This document shows positions 25,763 to 35,513 of a stretch of 64,000 nt of DNA, in pieces. The notes under the pieces are model-generated. The model was not told the origin of the DNA and ran no database searches. It saw nothing but the letters and a program-made list of their open reading frames with translations. The stretch is taken from assembly GCF_000384235.1 (NCBI RefSeq), contig NZ_KB913033.1:62001-126000 (forward strand), read 5' to 3'. Source of the stretch: Hydrogenovibrio halophilus DSM 15072 (lineage in GTDB: Bacteria; Pseudomonadota; Gammaproteobacteria; Thiomicrospirales; Thiomicrospiraceae). The position numbers were made by a program, and so were the translations under genes. The stretch's first letter is position 1. Each line of letters begins with the position of its first letter.

Positions 25763-27024
25763 CAGAAGACCTTGGAGGTCAGCACCGAAGACTCGCCTTC
25801 GGAACGGGCAATGACCACGGCACCGACCGAGTCGCTGAACACATTCACCGTGGTGCGCATCATGTCGAGCAAACGGTCCACCACCAGCAACAGGCCAATG
25901 GCCTCAGCCGGCAGGCCCACGGCCACCAGAATGATGCTGATCGCCACCAGACTGGCCGACGGAATCCCCGCCACCCCAATCGACGTGGTCAGCGCAATCA
26001 CCACGATCAACAGTTGCGTGCTCCAGTCCAGCGGCACCCCGAACAGCTGAGCAATAAAAATGGCCGCCACGCATTCGTACAGGGCCGTGCCGTCCATGTT
26101 GACGGTGGCCCCCAATGGCAGCACAAAACTGGAAACCCGGTTGGAGACCCCGGCCCGCTTTTCCAGCGCATTCAGGGTCACGGGCAAGGTGGACGACGAC
26201 GAACTGGTGGAAAAAGCCGTCAACAGCGCCGGGGCCATGGCCTGATAATGCAGCCAGGGATTTTTGACCCCGCCCAGAAAATACAGAATCAGCGGCATCA
26301 CCACCAGGGCATGCACCAGCAACGCCAGGGTCACGGTCGCAAAAAACAGGGCCAGATTGCCAAACTGATCAAAGCCGGTGTTGGCAATCGAGGCGGCCAC
26401 CAACCCAAACACGCCGATGGGGGCAAACTTCATCACCAGTTGAGTGATCAACATCATTACCTCAAACACCCCTTCCCAGAAACGGGTCAGAGTCTGGCGC
26501 AGCTCGCCCTGCAACCGGGTCATGAAAAAGCCGAAAAGCAGACTGAAAAAGATCAATCCCAGCATTTGTCCCTGGGCGGCGGCATCGACCACATTGACAG
26601 GGATCATACGCAGAAACACCTCCACCACATCGCCCGCGCCCTTGCCTTCCACCGCAGCCATGACTTCGTGGTTGGTTTCCAGCACCGGTGCCGGACCGTC
26701 TGACACCCCCGGCTGCAATGCATTGACAAAAAACAACCCAATCAAAACCGCAATAAAACTGGTCAGCAGATAATACCCCAGCGTCTTACCGCCCAGCCGC
26801 TCAAACCCGCCGGCAGAACCGACCTTGCTGACCCCGGTCACAATCGCCGAAACCACCAATGGCACCACGATCATTTTGAGCGCATTGAGAAACAAGGTGC
26901 CGATGAAGGTCAATACCGCGACCACCGAGATCCCGGCGACCACGGTATCCGGCCCCACTGAGGCACCGACCAGTGCGGCCAGAGCCAATGCGATCAAAAT
27001 TTGCCAATGCAATGCCAGTTTCAT
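25762..27024 (-). CDS. Dicarboxylate/amino acid:cation symporter (DAACS family)
   Basis: A 420-residue inner-membrane transporter of the GltP/DctA/GltPh fold: eight spans and two re-entrant loops. HP1 has the serine-rich [13 protein letters not shown] motif, TM7 has NMDGTALYE and TM8 has [16 protein letters not shown], which bind the substrate and cation. Substrate is probably glutamate, aspartate or a C4-dicarboxylate coupled to Na+ or H+. The ATG used lies 19 codons inside the longest frame, which begins at TTG. Confidence 0.93.
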   Translation of the reverse strand: MKLALHWQILIALALAALVGASVGPDTVVAGISVVAVLTFIGTLFLNALKMIVVPLVVSAIVTGVSKVGSAGGFERLGGKTLGYYLLTSFIAVLIGLFFVNALQPGVSDGPAPVLETNHEVMAAVEGKGAGDVVEVFLRMIPVNVVDAAAQGQMLGLIFFSLLFGFFMTRLQGELRQTLTRFWEGVFEVMMLITQLVMKFAPIGVFGLVAASIANTGFDQFGNLALFFATVTLALLVHALVVMPLILYFLGGVKNPWLHYQAMAPALLTAFSTSSSSSTLPVTLNALEKRAGVSNRVSSFVLPLGATVNMDGTALYECVAAIFIAQLFGVPLDWSTQLLIVVIALTTSIGVAGIPSASLVAISIILVAVGLPAEAIGLLLVVDRLLDMMRTTVNVFSDSVGAVVIARSEGESSVLTSKVF

Positions 27025-27136
27025 AGGGTTGCCTGCTATCCAGTCAATCAGAAAACGATGGGAGTCCTTTACACGAAACAAAGAACTCGGCGAATAGCCG
27101 GGAAATCCAACACGGCTAAAACGGTTCCATCACAAA

Positions 27137-27430
27137 TCAATCTTCGCATTGATACCAGGCCTGGTAAGGCCCCATGTTGTACACCGCATCGAAGCCCATC
27201 TGATTCAACATCTGCGTCGCCATCTGCGAGCGCGAACCAGAGCGACAGAACACAATCACCGGGCGGTCCTTGCTCAATTCTTTTTCCGCCGTCTGCTGCA
27301 GAGTCTGCAAAGGCAGATTGATCGCGCCCGGCAACCGGCTCATTTCAAATTCCTCTGGGGTGCGCACGTCCACCAGATAGGCGTTGTGGTTTTTAATCAG
27401 CGCTTTGCATTCTTCACAAGGGGTAAACAT
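27137..27430 (-). CDS. Single-domain rhodanese-like sulfurtransferase
   Basis: A 97-residue rhodanese domain with the active-site Cys in FCRSGSRSQMATQML and the family start LVDVRTPEEFEMSRLPGAINLPL. It is probably a cytoplasmic persulfide carrier. Two extra cysteines near the N-terminus (PCEECK) are unusual and may bind metal or form a disulfide. A palindrome copy within the 3' end encodes YQAWY. It is close upstream of the symporter and downstream of pgpA on the same strand. Confidence 0.88.
   Translation of the reverse strand: MFTPCEECKALIKNHNAYLVDVRTPEEFEMSRLPGAINLPLQTLQQTAEKELSKDRPVIVFCRSGSRSQMATQMLNQMGFDAVYNMGPYQAWYQCED
27154..27165. repeat. 12-bp palindrome ACCAGGCCTGGT, copy 8
   Basis: Exact copy within the coding 3' end of the rhodanese gene, translated as QAW, the same reading as in epmC. 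Confidence 0.9.
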
Positions 27431-27455
27431 CTTGATTCCTTTGAATAATCATCCA

Positions 27456-27938
27456 TTAAACGGCGGCGGCCAGCCAGATCACGGCCAGAGCCATCGCGGC
27501 CGCCAGCACATCGTCCAGCATAATGCCGAATCCGCCATGAACCTGTCGATCCACCCAGCGAATGGGCCAGGGTTTGACAATGTCAAAAAAACGAAAGCCG
27601 ACCAACGCCGCCAGCCACCAAATCCAACTTTGTTCCGGCAACGCGATCAGCACCAGCCAGATACCAACGAATTCGTCCCAGACAATGCCGCCATGATCGT
27701 GCACGCCCGCCCAGTCGGCGGCGCGCTGACACAACCAGCTGCCCGCCAACAGTCCCGCCACCAGCAAAGCCATCGCCAGCACAGGATAGGTGAGCCACAA
27801 GGGAATAAACAGCAACCAGCCGACCAGCGTGCCGAACGTGCCAGGCGCTTTGGGGGCCAGTCCGCTGCCAAACCCGAACGCCAGCCACAGATCGGGCCGA
27901 CGGAAAACGGCGCGCGTTGAGGGCAAGGGGTGCGCCAT
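27456..27938 (-). CDS. pgpA: Phosphatidylglycerophosphatase A
   Basis: Dephosphorylates phosphatidylglycerol phosphate in phospholipid synthesis. The 160-residue membrane protein has GSGLAPKAPGTFGTLVGWLL, the catalytic acidic block HDHGGIVWDEFVGIW and FRFFDIVKPWPIRWVDRQVHGGFGIMLDDVLA (the metal-binding acidic segment). The start is ATG four bases after the argG stop; the frame is open much further upstream but that stretch overlaps argG. It is co-transcribed with argG. Confidence 0.95.
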   Translation of the reverse strand: MAHPLPSTRAVFRRPDLWLAFGFGSGLAPKAPGTFGTLVGWLLFIPLWLTYPVLAMALLVAGLLAGSWLCQRAADWAGVHDHGGIVWDEFVGIWLVLIALPEQSWIWWLAALVGFRFFDIVKPWPIRWVDRQVHGGFGIMLDDVLAAAMALAVIWLAAAV

Positions 27939-27942
27939 GGGG

Positions 27943-29151
27943 TTAACGACGTTTTTTCGCAGCGGTGCGCAAACGCAGGGCGTTGAGTTTGATAAAGCCT
28001 TCGGCGTCTTTGTGGTCGTAAGCGCCGCCGTCTTCTTCGAAGGTGGCAATCGCCTCATCAAACAGACTGTTTTCGGACCAGCGACCTACCACGGTCACAT
28101 TGCCCTTATACAGCTTGAGCCTGACCGTGCCGCTGACGTCTTTCTGCGACTGATCAATCAATGCCTGCAGCATTTCCCGTTCCGGGCTGAACCAAAAACC
28201 GTTGTAAATCATTTCGGCGTATTTGGGCATCAGTTCGTCTTTCAGATGCGCCGCGTTGCGATCCAAAGTCAGCGATTCCATCGCCCGATGCGCTCTAAGC
28301 ATGATGGTGCCGCCTGGCGTTTCATAACACCCGCGTGCCTTCATCCCCACAAAGCGGTTTTCTACCAGATCGTCGCGACCGATGCCATTGGCACCGCCCA
28401 CCTTGTTCAAGTGTTCCATGACTGTGGCCGGAGACATGGCCTCACCGTCGATGGCCACAATGTCGCCATGCTCGTAACTCAATTCCATATAGGTCGGCGT
28501 GTCGGGGGCGGCTTCCGGAGCCACACTCCACAACCACATGGCTTCTTCCGGTTCATTGGCCGGGTCTTCGATGATCCCGCCTTCGTAGGAAATGTGCAGC
28601 AGATTGGCGTCCATCGAATACGGCGACTTTTTGCCTTTTTTGTTTTCGATTGGAATATTGTGTTTTTCGGCATAGGCCATCAGCTTTTCGCGGGACAACA
28701 GATCCCATTCCCGCCAAGGCGCGATCACTTTGACGTCCGGCATCAAGGCGTAAGCGTTCAATTCAAAACGCACCTGGTCGTTGCCTTTGCCTGTGGCCCC
28801 GTGCGCGACCGCATCGGCACCGGTTTCCTGAGCAATTTCCACCAGACGCTTGGAAATCAGCGGACGGGCAATGGAAGAGCCCAAACGGTACTCGCCTTCG
28901 TAAATCGCGTTGGCGCGCATCATCGGAAACACGAAGTCGCGGGCAAATTCTTCGCGCAAATCTTCGATGTAGATTTCCTTGATCCCCATGGCCTGCGCTT
29001 TGGCACGGGCCGGTTCGACTTCCTCTCCCTGGCCGATGTCGGCGGTAAAAGTCACCACTTCACAGTCATAGGCGTCCTGCAACCATTTGGCGATGATCGA
29101 GGTATCGAGTCCGCCGGAATAGGCCAGCACCACTTTCTTGATTTGCGACAT
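27943..29151 (-). CDS. argG: Argininosuccinate synthase
   Basis: Joins citrulline and aspartate in arginine biosynthesis. The 402-residue protein has the N-type ATP pyrophosphatase loop [12 protein letters not shown], then [23 protein letters not shown] and [12 protein letters not shown]-like [14 protein letters not shown]. On the minus strand a perfect TATAAT (29189-29194) lies about 40 bp upstream as a possible -10, without a clear -35. It is divergent from psd and followed by pgpA. Confidence 0.97.
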   Translation of the reverse strand: MSQIKKVVLAYSGGLDTSIIAKWLQDAYDCEVVTFTADIGQGEEVEPARAKAQAMGIKEIYIEDLREEFARDFVFPMMRANAIYEGEYRLGSSIARPLISKRLVEIAQETGADAVAHGATGKGNDQVRFELNAYALMPDVKVIAPWREWDLLSREKLMAYAEKHNIPIENKKGKKSPYSMDANLLHISYEGGIIEDPANEPEEAMWLWSVAPEAAPDTPTYMELSYEHGDIVAIDGEAMSPATVMEHLNKVGGANGIGRDDLVENRFVGMKARGCYETPGGTIMLRAHRAMESLTLDRNAAHLKDELMPKYAEMIYNGFWFSPEREMLQALIDQSQKDVSGTVRLKLYKGNVTVVGRWSENSLFDEAIATFEEDGGAYDHKDAEGFIKLNALRLRTAAKKRR

Positions 29152-29245
29152 TGTTCATCCTTTGCATTCAAAGCTGTAAATCTGCGCGATTATACCTTAA
29201 AATCAACCCACTTTAGAACAACTCTGAGCGTTGAGACCCCTAACC

Positions 29246-30190
29246 ATGCCCTTGAGACTGACCGATCTGATCAAAGTCCTGCCCCAGTACCTGATCCCCA
29301 AACACTGGCTTTCACTGGGCATGCATGCGTTCATGCGCATCCGGGTGCGCTGGGTCAAACTGGCCACCATGAAGTTGATGGTCCGCCTCTATCACATTGA
29401 CCTGAGTGAGGCCGAAGAAACGGTGCTCGACAACTACCCCCACTTCAACGCACTGTTTACCCGTGCGCTCAAGCCCGAAGCCCGACCAGTGGATAGCACT
29501 CCCGACAGCTGGTGCAGCCCGGTCGATGGCGTGGTCAGCCAATCGGCCCGCATTCAGGGCGACACTCTGATTCAGGCCAAATGCCATAACTATCACCTGC
29601 CGGCCCTGCTGGGCGGCGACATTGGCTACGCACAACAGTTTGAAGACGGGGACTACGCCGTCATTTACCTGGCGCCGCGCGACTACCACCGCATCCACAT
29701 GCCCAAGGCCGGACGCCTGGTTTCGATGACGTATGTGCCGGGCGATTTGTTTGCCGTCAACCCCGCGACCGTTCGCCAGATTGAAGGCCTGTTTGCCCGC
29801 AACGAGCGCGTGATTTGCCGGTTTGAAACGTCCGACGGGCCTTTTTGCATGATCTGGGTCGGTGCCATTTTTGTCGGCAGCATGGAAACCGTCTGGCAGG
29901 GCAAAGTCACCCCGCCTTATGGCACAATGATCGAACATTGGAATTACCGCGATCAGAGTCTGAACTTTGAAAAAGGCGAAGAGCTGGGCCGGTTCAACAT
30001 GGGGTCCACGGTGATTCTGCTGTCGCCTGAAGGCCAGTGCCCGGATCTGGGCAAGCAAACGTCAGATCGGCGGGTAAAAATGGGCGAACGCCTGACACAG
30101 TCGGCGGACCCGGCCGAAACCATGTTCCGGCCAGCCTCCGACGATTCGGACAACGGGCAAGCGGACCACAGCCCGAAAATCACATTGTAA
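29246..30190 (+). CDS. psd: Phosphatidylserine decarboxylase proenzyme
   Basis: Makes phosphatidylethanolamine at the inner membrane. The 314-residue precursor self-cleaves between Gly253 and Ser254 in [10 protein letters not shown] to make the pyruvoyl group. Other motifs are SPVDGVVSQ (catalytic Asp) and [13 protein letters not shown] (His). The last ~45 residues after the core form a hydrophilic Asp/Ser-rich tail not needed by the family. The ATG is preferred over a TTG five codons upstream. Confidence 0.95.
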   Translation: MPLRLTDLIKVLPQYLIPKHWLSLGMHAFMRIRVRWVKLATMKLMVRLYHIDLSEAEETVLDNYPHFNALFTRALKPEARPVDSTPDSWCSPVDGVVSQSARIQGDTLIQAKCHNYHLPALLGGDIGYAQQFEDGDYAVIYLAPRDYHRIHMPKAGRLVSMTYVPGDLFAVNPATVRQIEGLFARNERVICRFETSDGPFCMIWVGAIFVGSMETVWQGKVTPPYGTMIEHWNYRDQSLNFEKGEELGRFNMGSTVILLSPEGQCPDLGKQTSDRRVKMGERLTQSADPAETMFRPASDDSDNGQADHSPKITL

Positions 30191-30580
<390 letters not shown>

Positions 30581-30592
30581 AGGCCAAAAGGT

Positions 30593-30624
30593 ACTAGGCC
30601 TGGTTAAAACCTGCCAGGCCTGGT
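30593..30624. repeat. Tandem near-copies of the 12-bp palindrome
   Basis: ACTAGGCCTGGT (30593-30604) and GCCAGGCCTGGT (30613-30624), each one base off consensus and each followed by TAAAAC. They lie just after the PII stop codon, spaced by 8 bases, about one helical turn between halves. Confidence 0.8.
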
Positions 30625-30855
30625 TAAAACCGATCTTTTCTGGCCTCTCTCTCCTCCTGCATTTATCTCACGAGCCTCTCCATAAAATGTACCAAAAAGG
30701 TGCTTTCTTAACTCGATCTATTCTAGCTTTTGTGTACCAGGGTGATCAAAAGAAAGACAGACGCAGACGAGACATGAAGCATTGAGGCAAACAGTGAAAA
30801 GCGTGCTAGCCGGATTCAGGAGCAAACGAGATGGAACAGGCTGAGGACGATGGCG

Positions 30856-31266
30856 TCAGTCAAAGACGTTGTCGTTTTCCAGGTGGTCGGCGATTTCCTG
30901 CAACTGAACAAACGTCTTGTCATCGACTTGATTGAGTTCAATGGACAGTGTGATTCTGTCAACATAACCATGCAGTTTCAGATATTTGTCCTGCCGCAAT
31001 AAATAATTTCTGAGGCTGGTTTCCAGCGAATCCAAACCGCGATGGTGCTGATGATCCAGCCAGTGTTCTGGAAGCTGAAAGCTTGCTTCAATATGACGGG
31101 CCAGTTTTTCGCCGATGTTGCGGGTCGGATTTTTACCAATCAGTCGGCTAACCTGCGTTTGCGCACGCTGAATGCGGTGTGCAAATTCGGCCATGGTGCC
31201 GCTGTACTCGCAAAGCAACTGGGCATTGAAACGGCGGATGTCATAAATGCTTTTCATGACGCTCAT
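30856..31266 (-). CDS. Phage-repressor-like HTH transcriptional regulator
   Basis: A 136-residue protein with an N-terminal Cro/C1-type helix-turn-helix (MAEFAHRIQRAQTQVSRLIG, the recognition region). It is followed by NIGEKLARHIEASFQLPEHWLDH, an ending typical of phage c2-like repressors. The C-terminal half is a short helical region without a peptidase, so it is not a LexA-type cleavable repressor. It is divergent from the EAL remnant. The surrounding lower GC suggests acquired DNA. Target unknown. Confidence 0.72.
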   Translation of the reverse strand: MSVMKSIYDIRRFNAQLLCEYSGTMAEFAHRIQRAQTQVSRLIGKNPTRNIGEKLARHIEASFQLPEHWLDHQHHRGLDSLETSLRNYLLRQDKYLKLHGYVDRITLSIELNQVDDKTFVQLQEIADHLENDNVFD

Positions 31267-31282
31267 TCTCGCTGATCAATGA

Positions 31283-31567
31283 AAAAAAATATATACCCAT
31301 TTTGCTACAAATGACTTTAAAAACATCACTTTCCTGGAACTAGGCGGCATTAAAATCGATGGGCAGTTTATCCGCAAACTGGGCGAACACCTATTCGATC
31401 TGTTTGTGATCAAAAGCAGCATCGAGCTGGCCAAGGAAATGGCCATCGAAACCATTACTGAATTTGTCGAAACCCAGCAGATTGCCGACAAACTGAAAGC
31501 ATGGGACAGACTGGCAACAAGGACATCACTGCGATCGGCCCTGCCTAAAAAAACAGACGGTTGTTGA
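31283..31567 (+). pseudogene. Decayed C-terminal fragment of an EAL-domain phosphodiesterase
   Basis: A frame open after the stop at 31280 has no start codon for the conserved part but reads FLELGGIKIDGQFIRKL and MAIETITEFVETQQIADKL. These match the KIDGxFI and TIAEFVE segments of EAL c-di-GMP phosphodiesterases. The catalytic EAL motif and the first two thirds are missing, the DFGxGxSS stretch before KIDG is shortened, and the end is a scrambled tail. I infer an inactivated, truncated gene. The HTH regulator starts just upstream on the other strand. Confidence 0.7.
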
Positions 31568-32341
31568 TCACCAGATAGAGGCACCGACCCGGTGAATGCG
31601 CTCATTATGGGGCGCTTCGGCCGATTCCCCGAAAGGAATCACGGTCCAGCCCCATTCCCTAACGGTGGATGGCAACGCCACATCCCAGGCCGGATCCAAT
31701 TCGTCCACCAGTCTGGCATCGGCGCGGCGTTCTTCCACCCAGCGATCGCAAATCAGGCAGCGCACCCCGGAAAAACGCGACAAATACGCCAGATGCGCTT
31801 CGATCAGTTCTTTCCCCAGTGTTTCCAACTGGGCATCATGGTTTTTCGATGACCGCTTGAGGCGGCTTCGGACCGGCACCATCGGCAACTGGGTAAGCAG
31901 ATTCAGCGACACCACACAATCCACCGGCTGATCCAGCCAGCGCCGGGGCCTGGCCACGTCATCCTGTCCGTTTGCGAGGGGGGTCAGGGATTCGGTGATG
32001 TCGGCCTCAATCAACCGCACATTGGCAAAAGCCGCAGCCCGGCGTCGGGCCTTGCGCAAAAACACCATGTCCACCAACCACACCTGCTCAAAGCGTTCCG
32101 ACGCTTCCGCCAAGGGAATGTCTTCCAGCAAGCCCGCGCCCATAATCAGCAAAACCCGTTGTTGCCCGGCCTGTGCCATGGCCTCGCGAATCACCTGCTG
32201 ACATCGTTGGTAATGAGGCTGCCAGGCGCTTCGGCAGCGCTGAAACCGCGCCTGCATCGCAATGGATTCCTTGAGAAACCCCAAACGCCTGGCCTGAGAT
32301 GTGGCCGGCGTGGTCAGCCACTGCCAGGCTTCGGCGATCAT
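31568..32341 (-). CDS. Methyltransferase-like protein in the ntrBC operon
   Basis: A 257-residue protein with a Rossmann-type SAM-binding pattern: RVLLIMGAGLLEDIPL (glycine-rich loop), VWLVDMVFLRKARRRA (acidic end of the second strand) and VRLIEADITE. The substrate is unknown. Its ATG overlaps the ntrC stop by four bases, so it is expressed with ntrBC, which makes a link to nitrogen control or simply shared transcription possible. It ends beside the EAL remnant. Confidence 0.7.
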   Translation of the reverse strand: MIAEAWQWLTTPATSQARRLGFLKESIAMQARFQRCRSAWQPHYQRCQQVIREAMAQAGQQRVLLIMGAGLLEDIPLAEASERFEQVWLVDMVFLRKARRRAAAFANVRLIEADITESLTPLANGQDDVARPRRWLDQPVDCVVSLNLLTQLPMVPVRSRLKRSSKNHDAQLETLGKELIEAHLAYLSRFSGVRCLICDRWVEERRADARLVDELDPAWDVALPSTVREWGWTVIPFGESAEAPHNERIHRVGASIW

Positions 32342-33819
32342 GGTGCGTCTTTGTCCAGCCCCAGTGCCTGGGTTTTGCGGGTGAGGGTATTGCGCCCCCA
32401 GCCCAGCAAAGCCGCCGCCTTTTGCCGATGATTCAGGCTGTAACGCAATGCCTCTTCGATCAGGACTTTTTCAAACAACGGTTCGGCCTGAGTGTGCAAC
32501 CCTTTCTGACCAGACTGCAGAAACTCGGCGGCCCATTGACGCAATGGTGCCTGCCAGCCGACGCCCTCAGTCGTCTGCTCCGCCATCTGGCCACTGTGCG
32601 CCATGGCTTCCAACATCATCGAATGCTCCTTGCCCTGTTGCAACTCCAGCGGCAGATCGTCCATTTGCACTGTCTTGTCCGGTGCCATAATGGTCAACCA
32701 GGTACACAGACTCCGAATCTGGCGCACATTCCCCGGCCAGGGTTGATGCACCAGGTATTTTTCCACTTCCCGGCTCAGGCGCTTTTCTTCCAGATCATAC
32801 AGTTTGGCTTCTTCGGCCAGGTAGTAGCGGACAATCGGCAAAATGTCTTCGCGTCGTTCACGCAAAGGCGGCACCTTGATCCGAATCACATTCAAACGAT
32901 ACAACAAATCTTCCCGGAAGCGCCCCTGACGAACCAGCTCCGCCATATTCTGGTGGGTCGCGGCGACAATGCGCACATTGGTTTTGATCGGTGTTTTACC
33001 CCCCACCCGATAAAAGGTGCCGTCATTGAGCACCCGCAGCAGCCGCGTCTGCAGGTCCACCGGCATGTCGCCGATTTCGTCCAGAAACAGGGTGCCGCCG
33101 TCTGCTTCTTCAAAGCGCCCCATGCGCTGGGTGTGGGCACCGGTAAACGCCCCTTTTTCGTGCCCGAAAAGCTCGGACTCAAGCAAATCTCGGGGAATGG
33201 CGGCGGTATTGATCGCCACAAAAGGGCCGCTGGCACGCGTGCTTAACTCATACAGGGCCCGCGCCACCAGCTCCTTCCCGGTCCCGGTCTCGCCGGTAAT
33301 GAGCACGGTCACATCCAGTTGCGATACCCGCCCCAGAATCCGAAACACTTCCTGCATGGCCGGTGCCGAGCCGATGATGTTCAAAGGTTGTTTGGTCTGG
33401 CGGCTTTTACGCGGACGTTTGCCACCGGACAGATGCCGTTTGATCGCCCGATCAATCAACGACAGGGCCTCATCGATTTCAAACGGTTTGGGCAGGTACT
33501 CAAACGCCCGGCTCTGAAAGGATTTGACCGCGGTGTCCAGATCGGCGTGGGCGGTCATAATGATCACCGGAATGTGCGGGTCGACGTCGTGAATGGCTTC
33601 CATGAATTCGAGCCCATCCATTTCCGGCATCCTCACATCCGAAATCACCGCCGAAGGCTTGACGCTTTTGAGTTCGCGCAAGGCTTCCAGAGGCGAGTCA
33701 AAATCTTCCACCTCATAGGGGCGGTCATCCAGTGCTTCGCGCAACACCCATCGAATCGAGGCATCGTCGTCGACAATCCAGATCAAAGGAATGTCCGAAG
33801 TTTCAGGGGTTTCATTCAT
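32338..33819 (-). CDS. ntrC: Nitrogen regulation response regulator NtrC
   Basis: The 493-residue sigma54 activator comprises a receiver domain with phosphorylated Asp61 (VISDVRMPEMDG), an AAA+ domain with Walker A GETGTGKE, the GAFTGA sigma54-contact loop and the Walker B FLDEIGDMP, and a C-terminal Fis-type HTH (NHRQKAAALLGWGRNTLTRK). It activates nitrogen-starvation genes when phosphorylated by NtrB. It overlaps ntrB by four bases. Confidence 0.96.
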   Translation of the reverse strand: MNETPETSDIPLIWIVDDDASIRWVLREALDDRPYEVEDFDSPLEALRELKSVKPSAVISDVRMPEMDGLEFMEAIHDVDPHIPVIIMTAHADLDTAVKSFQSRAFEYLPKPFEIDEALSLIDRAIKRHLSGGKRPRKSRQTKQPLNIIGSAPAMQEVFRILGRVSQLDVTVLITGETGTGKELVARALYELSTRASGPFVAINTAAIPRDLLESELFGHEKGAFTGAHTQRMGRFEEADGGTLFLDEIGDMPVDLQTRLLRVLNDGTFYRVGGKTPIKTNVRIVAATHQNMAELVRQGRFREDLLYRLNVIRIKVPPLRERREDILPIVRYYLAEEAKLYDLEEKRLSREVEKYLVHQPWPGNVRQIRSLCTWLTIMAPDKTVQMDDLPLELQQGKEHSMMLEAMAHSGQMAEQTTEGVGWQAPLRQWAAEFLQSGQKGLHTQAEPLFEKVLIEEALRYSLNHRQKAAALLGWGRNTLTRKTQALGLDKDAP

Positions 33820-34973
33820 CGTTTCGCCTTTCCTTGGTGTTGTTTTCGGTAACGTTTGCGCTGACCCGGCTGGCGATTGTGGTCGAACGGCAGATAAATA
33901 TTGAACACCGTCTGCCCCGGTTCGCTTTCCGCCACAATCAAGCCGCCGTGCTGCCGCACGATGTTCTGCGACACCGGCAATCCCAGCCCGGTGCCGGATT
34001 CCTTGCTGGTGACCATCGGGTAAAAAATGGAGTCAAACACATCCGGCGGAATGCCTTCGCCCTCATCGATCACGCTGATCACCGCCACCAGCGGGTAGGT
34101 TTTGGTTCCCAGCGTAAATTTGGATTCCACCCGGGTTTTCAGTGTCAGCAGACCGCCATGCTCGACCATGGCCTCGATCGCATTTTTGACCAGATTCAAC
34201 AGGGCCTGCACCATGGCTTCAAAATCCATGGAAATTTCCGGAATACTGGGGTCGTAATCCAGCTTGATGTAGACGTTCTCCGGCTTTTCCCCGCGCACAA
34301 TGTCCAGCACGTAGGCGATCAGGGCATGAATGTTAAACGGCGATTTTTCGGCACCGCCCTTGGGGCCCAGCATCCGGTCCACCAGATTCTGCAGGCGTTT
34401 GACCTCTTTGGAAATCACCGACAGATAACGATCCGCCTTGTCGCTTTCCTGAAAGCGTTTCTGCAGCAGTTGCGTGGACCCGTAGATGCCGGCCAGCGGG
34501 TTCTTGATTTCATGCGCCAGGGTGCGCACCAGCAGATTGCCCGCCTCATATTGGTGCCAGCGCTCATCTTCTTCCACAATGCGGTGATGGCGCTCGGTGT
34601 CATACAACTCGATCAGCCAGCCGTCGGCCTCGTCCATTTCGTAATAGGAAATGGTACAGGTCACATGCAACTTTTGCGTGTCCGGCAGGCGGATGCTGTA
34701 CTCGTGAATGGTCAGACGACCGGTACCACAGGATCGAATGTCGTCCAGAAGTCGCGGCAGAATGTAACGCCAATTGACCCCGATCACCCGCTGGGCGCTC
34801 AGCTGCAACAGCTCTGCGGCCGACAGATTGATGTAACCGATGTTTTCATTGTGGTCGATCCAGACCACGGCGGTGGTCAAACCGTCCAGAATTTCTTTTT
34901 CGCTGACAAACGGCGTCTGGGTCTTTTTCTGGGTCATGGTCGCTGGCTCATTCGGATTGAAGGTATTACGCAT
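33816..34973 (-). CDS. ntrB: Nitrogen regulation sensor kinase NtrB
   Basis: The 385-residue soluble histidine kinase consists of a PAS domain (residues ~25-135), the H-box TLAHEIKNPLAGI with the phosphorylated His, and an ATPase domain with NLVKNAIEAM (N box), DEGEGIP (G1) and GTGLGLPVSQNIV (G2). In related species PII controls its kinase/phosphatase balance, and a PII gene is close by. The first ATG overlaps the preceding small membrane gene by 8 bases; a second ATG twelve codons in is also possible. Confidence 0.94.
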   Translation of the reverse strand: MRNTFNPNEPATMTQKKTQTPFVSEKEILDGLTTAVVWIDHNENIGYINLSAAELLQLSAQRVIGVNWRYILPRLLDDIRSCGTGRLTIHEYSIRLPDTQKLHVTCTISYYEMDEADGWLIELYDTERHHRIVEEDERWHQYEAGNLLVRTLAHEIKNPLAGIYGSTQLLQKRFQESDKADRYLSVISKEVKRLQNLVDRMLGPKGGAEKSPFNIHALIAYVLDIVRGEKPENVYIKLDYDPSIPEISMDFEAMVQALLNLVKNAIEAMVEHGGLLTLKTRVESKFTLGTKTYPLVAVISVIDEGEGIPPDVFDSIFYPMVTSKESGTGLGLPVSQNIVRQHGGLIVAESEPGQTVFNIYLPFDHNRQPGQRKRYRKQHQGKAKR

Positions 34974-35214
34974 TCATCATTTCACGCACCACATCCGGGT
35001 CGGGAAACGCGAAAACATACAAAATGGCAAACAGGGCCAGAAACACCCCACGGGTCAAGCCTTTGAACGGAATCACCGGATGGCACAGAATCGCAAACGC
35101 AAAGCCGCTGACCATGGCCCCCCACGCCGCCAGCGTGGCAGCCATCAACCCGAGCAGAACGCCCAGAGCCATCGCATAATAATGCCAGCTCATTCTGGTT
35201 AGTTTCTCCGCCAT
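34966..35214 (-). CDS. Small membrane protein upstream of ntrB
   Basis: An 82-residue protein with two hydrophobic spans (residues ~12-34 and ~42-68) and a short acidic C-terminus. Its ATG follows AAAAAGGGGC at good spacing. It overlaps the ntrB start, so it appears to be the first gene of the ntrBC operon. No family is recognised and its role in nitrogen control, if any, is unknown. Confidence 0.7.
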   Translation of the reverse strand: MAEKLTRMSWHYYAMALGVLLGLMAATLAAWGAMVSGFAFAILCHPVIPFKGLTRGVFLALFAILYVFAFPDPDVVREMMNA

Positions 35215-35256
35215 AGTGCCCCTTTTTCTTTGTGTCTTGAGTTCTTTTGCACTATT

Positions 35257-35425
35257 TTAACCCGAATGTTTCATGAATATGTGCTGAGGTCGCGCAGAAA
35301 CTTGTTTTCACAAGCAAACTTTCGAAGAAGTGTCGTATCCATGATTACGACCGACTGAGAAAGTATTGCTTGTGGAATCAAGGGGCAAGCGAGATCAGTG
35401 CACATTTGTGAAATATTCGGGTCAA
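35257..35425 (+). repeat. MITE-like inverted-repeat element, left copy
   Basis: A ~169-bp non-coding unit with imperfect terminal inverted repeats: TTAACCCGAA at one end and TTCGGGTCAA at the other. About 22 of the first 29 bases pair with the other end. The internal 87-bp core (35309-35395) recurs in opposite orientation at 36450-36536 with about 81 of 87 bases identical. No target duplication is evident. Confidence 0.75.
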
Positions 35426-35513
35426 TGCATTAGCGCCATTTTGTTGCATTCTTATTTTTTCAGGCTTTGGTACAATTCTTTTCATTGGTATGAAAAAGAA
35501 AAAGGAAACCATT

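Noticed and set aside
27790-29400. 536-codon open frame antisense to argG and pgpA
   Set aside because: It spans two genuine genes and has no recognisable domain.
30688-30704. NtrC-box-like sequence (TGTACC-N5-GGTGCT)
   Set aside because: Two mismatches to the consensus and located after, not before, the PII gene; such matches are expected by chance in 64 kb.
30687-30785. 32-codon ORF starting MYQKGAFL in the gap before the HTH gene
   Set aside because: No ribosome-binding site and no recognisable family; probably chance.
31276-31605. 109-codon minus-strand frame over the EAL remnant
   Set aside because: The plus-strand frame carries recognisable EAL motifs; the minus frame is its shadow and overlaps the methyltransferase.
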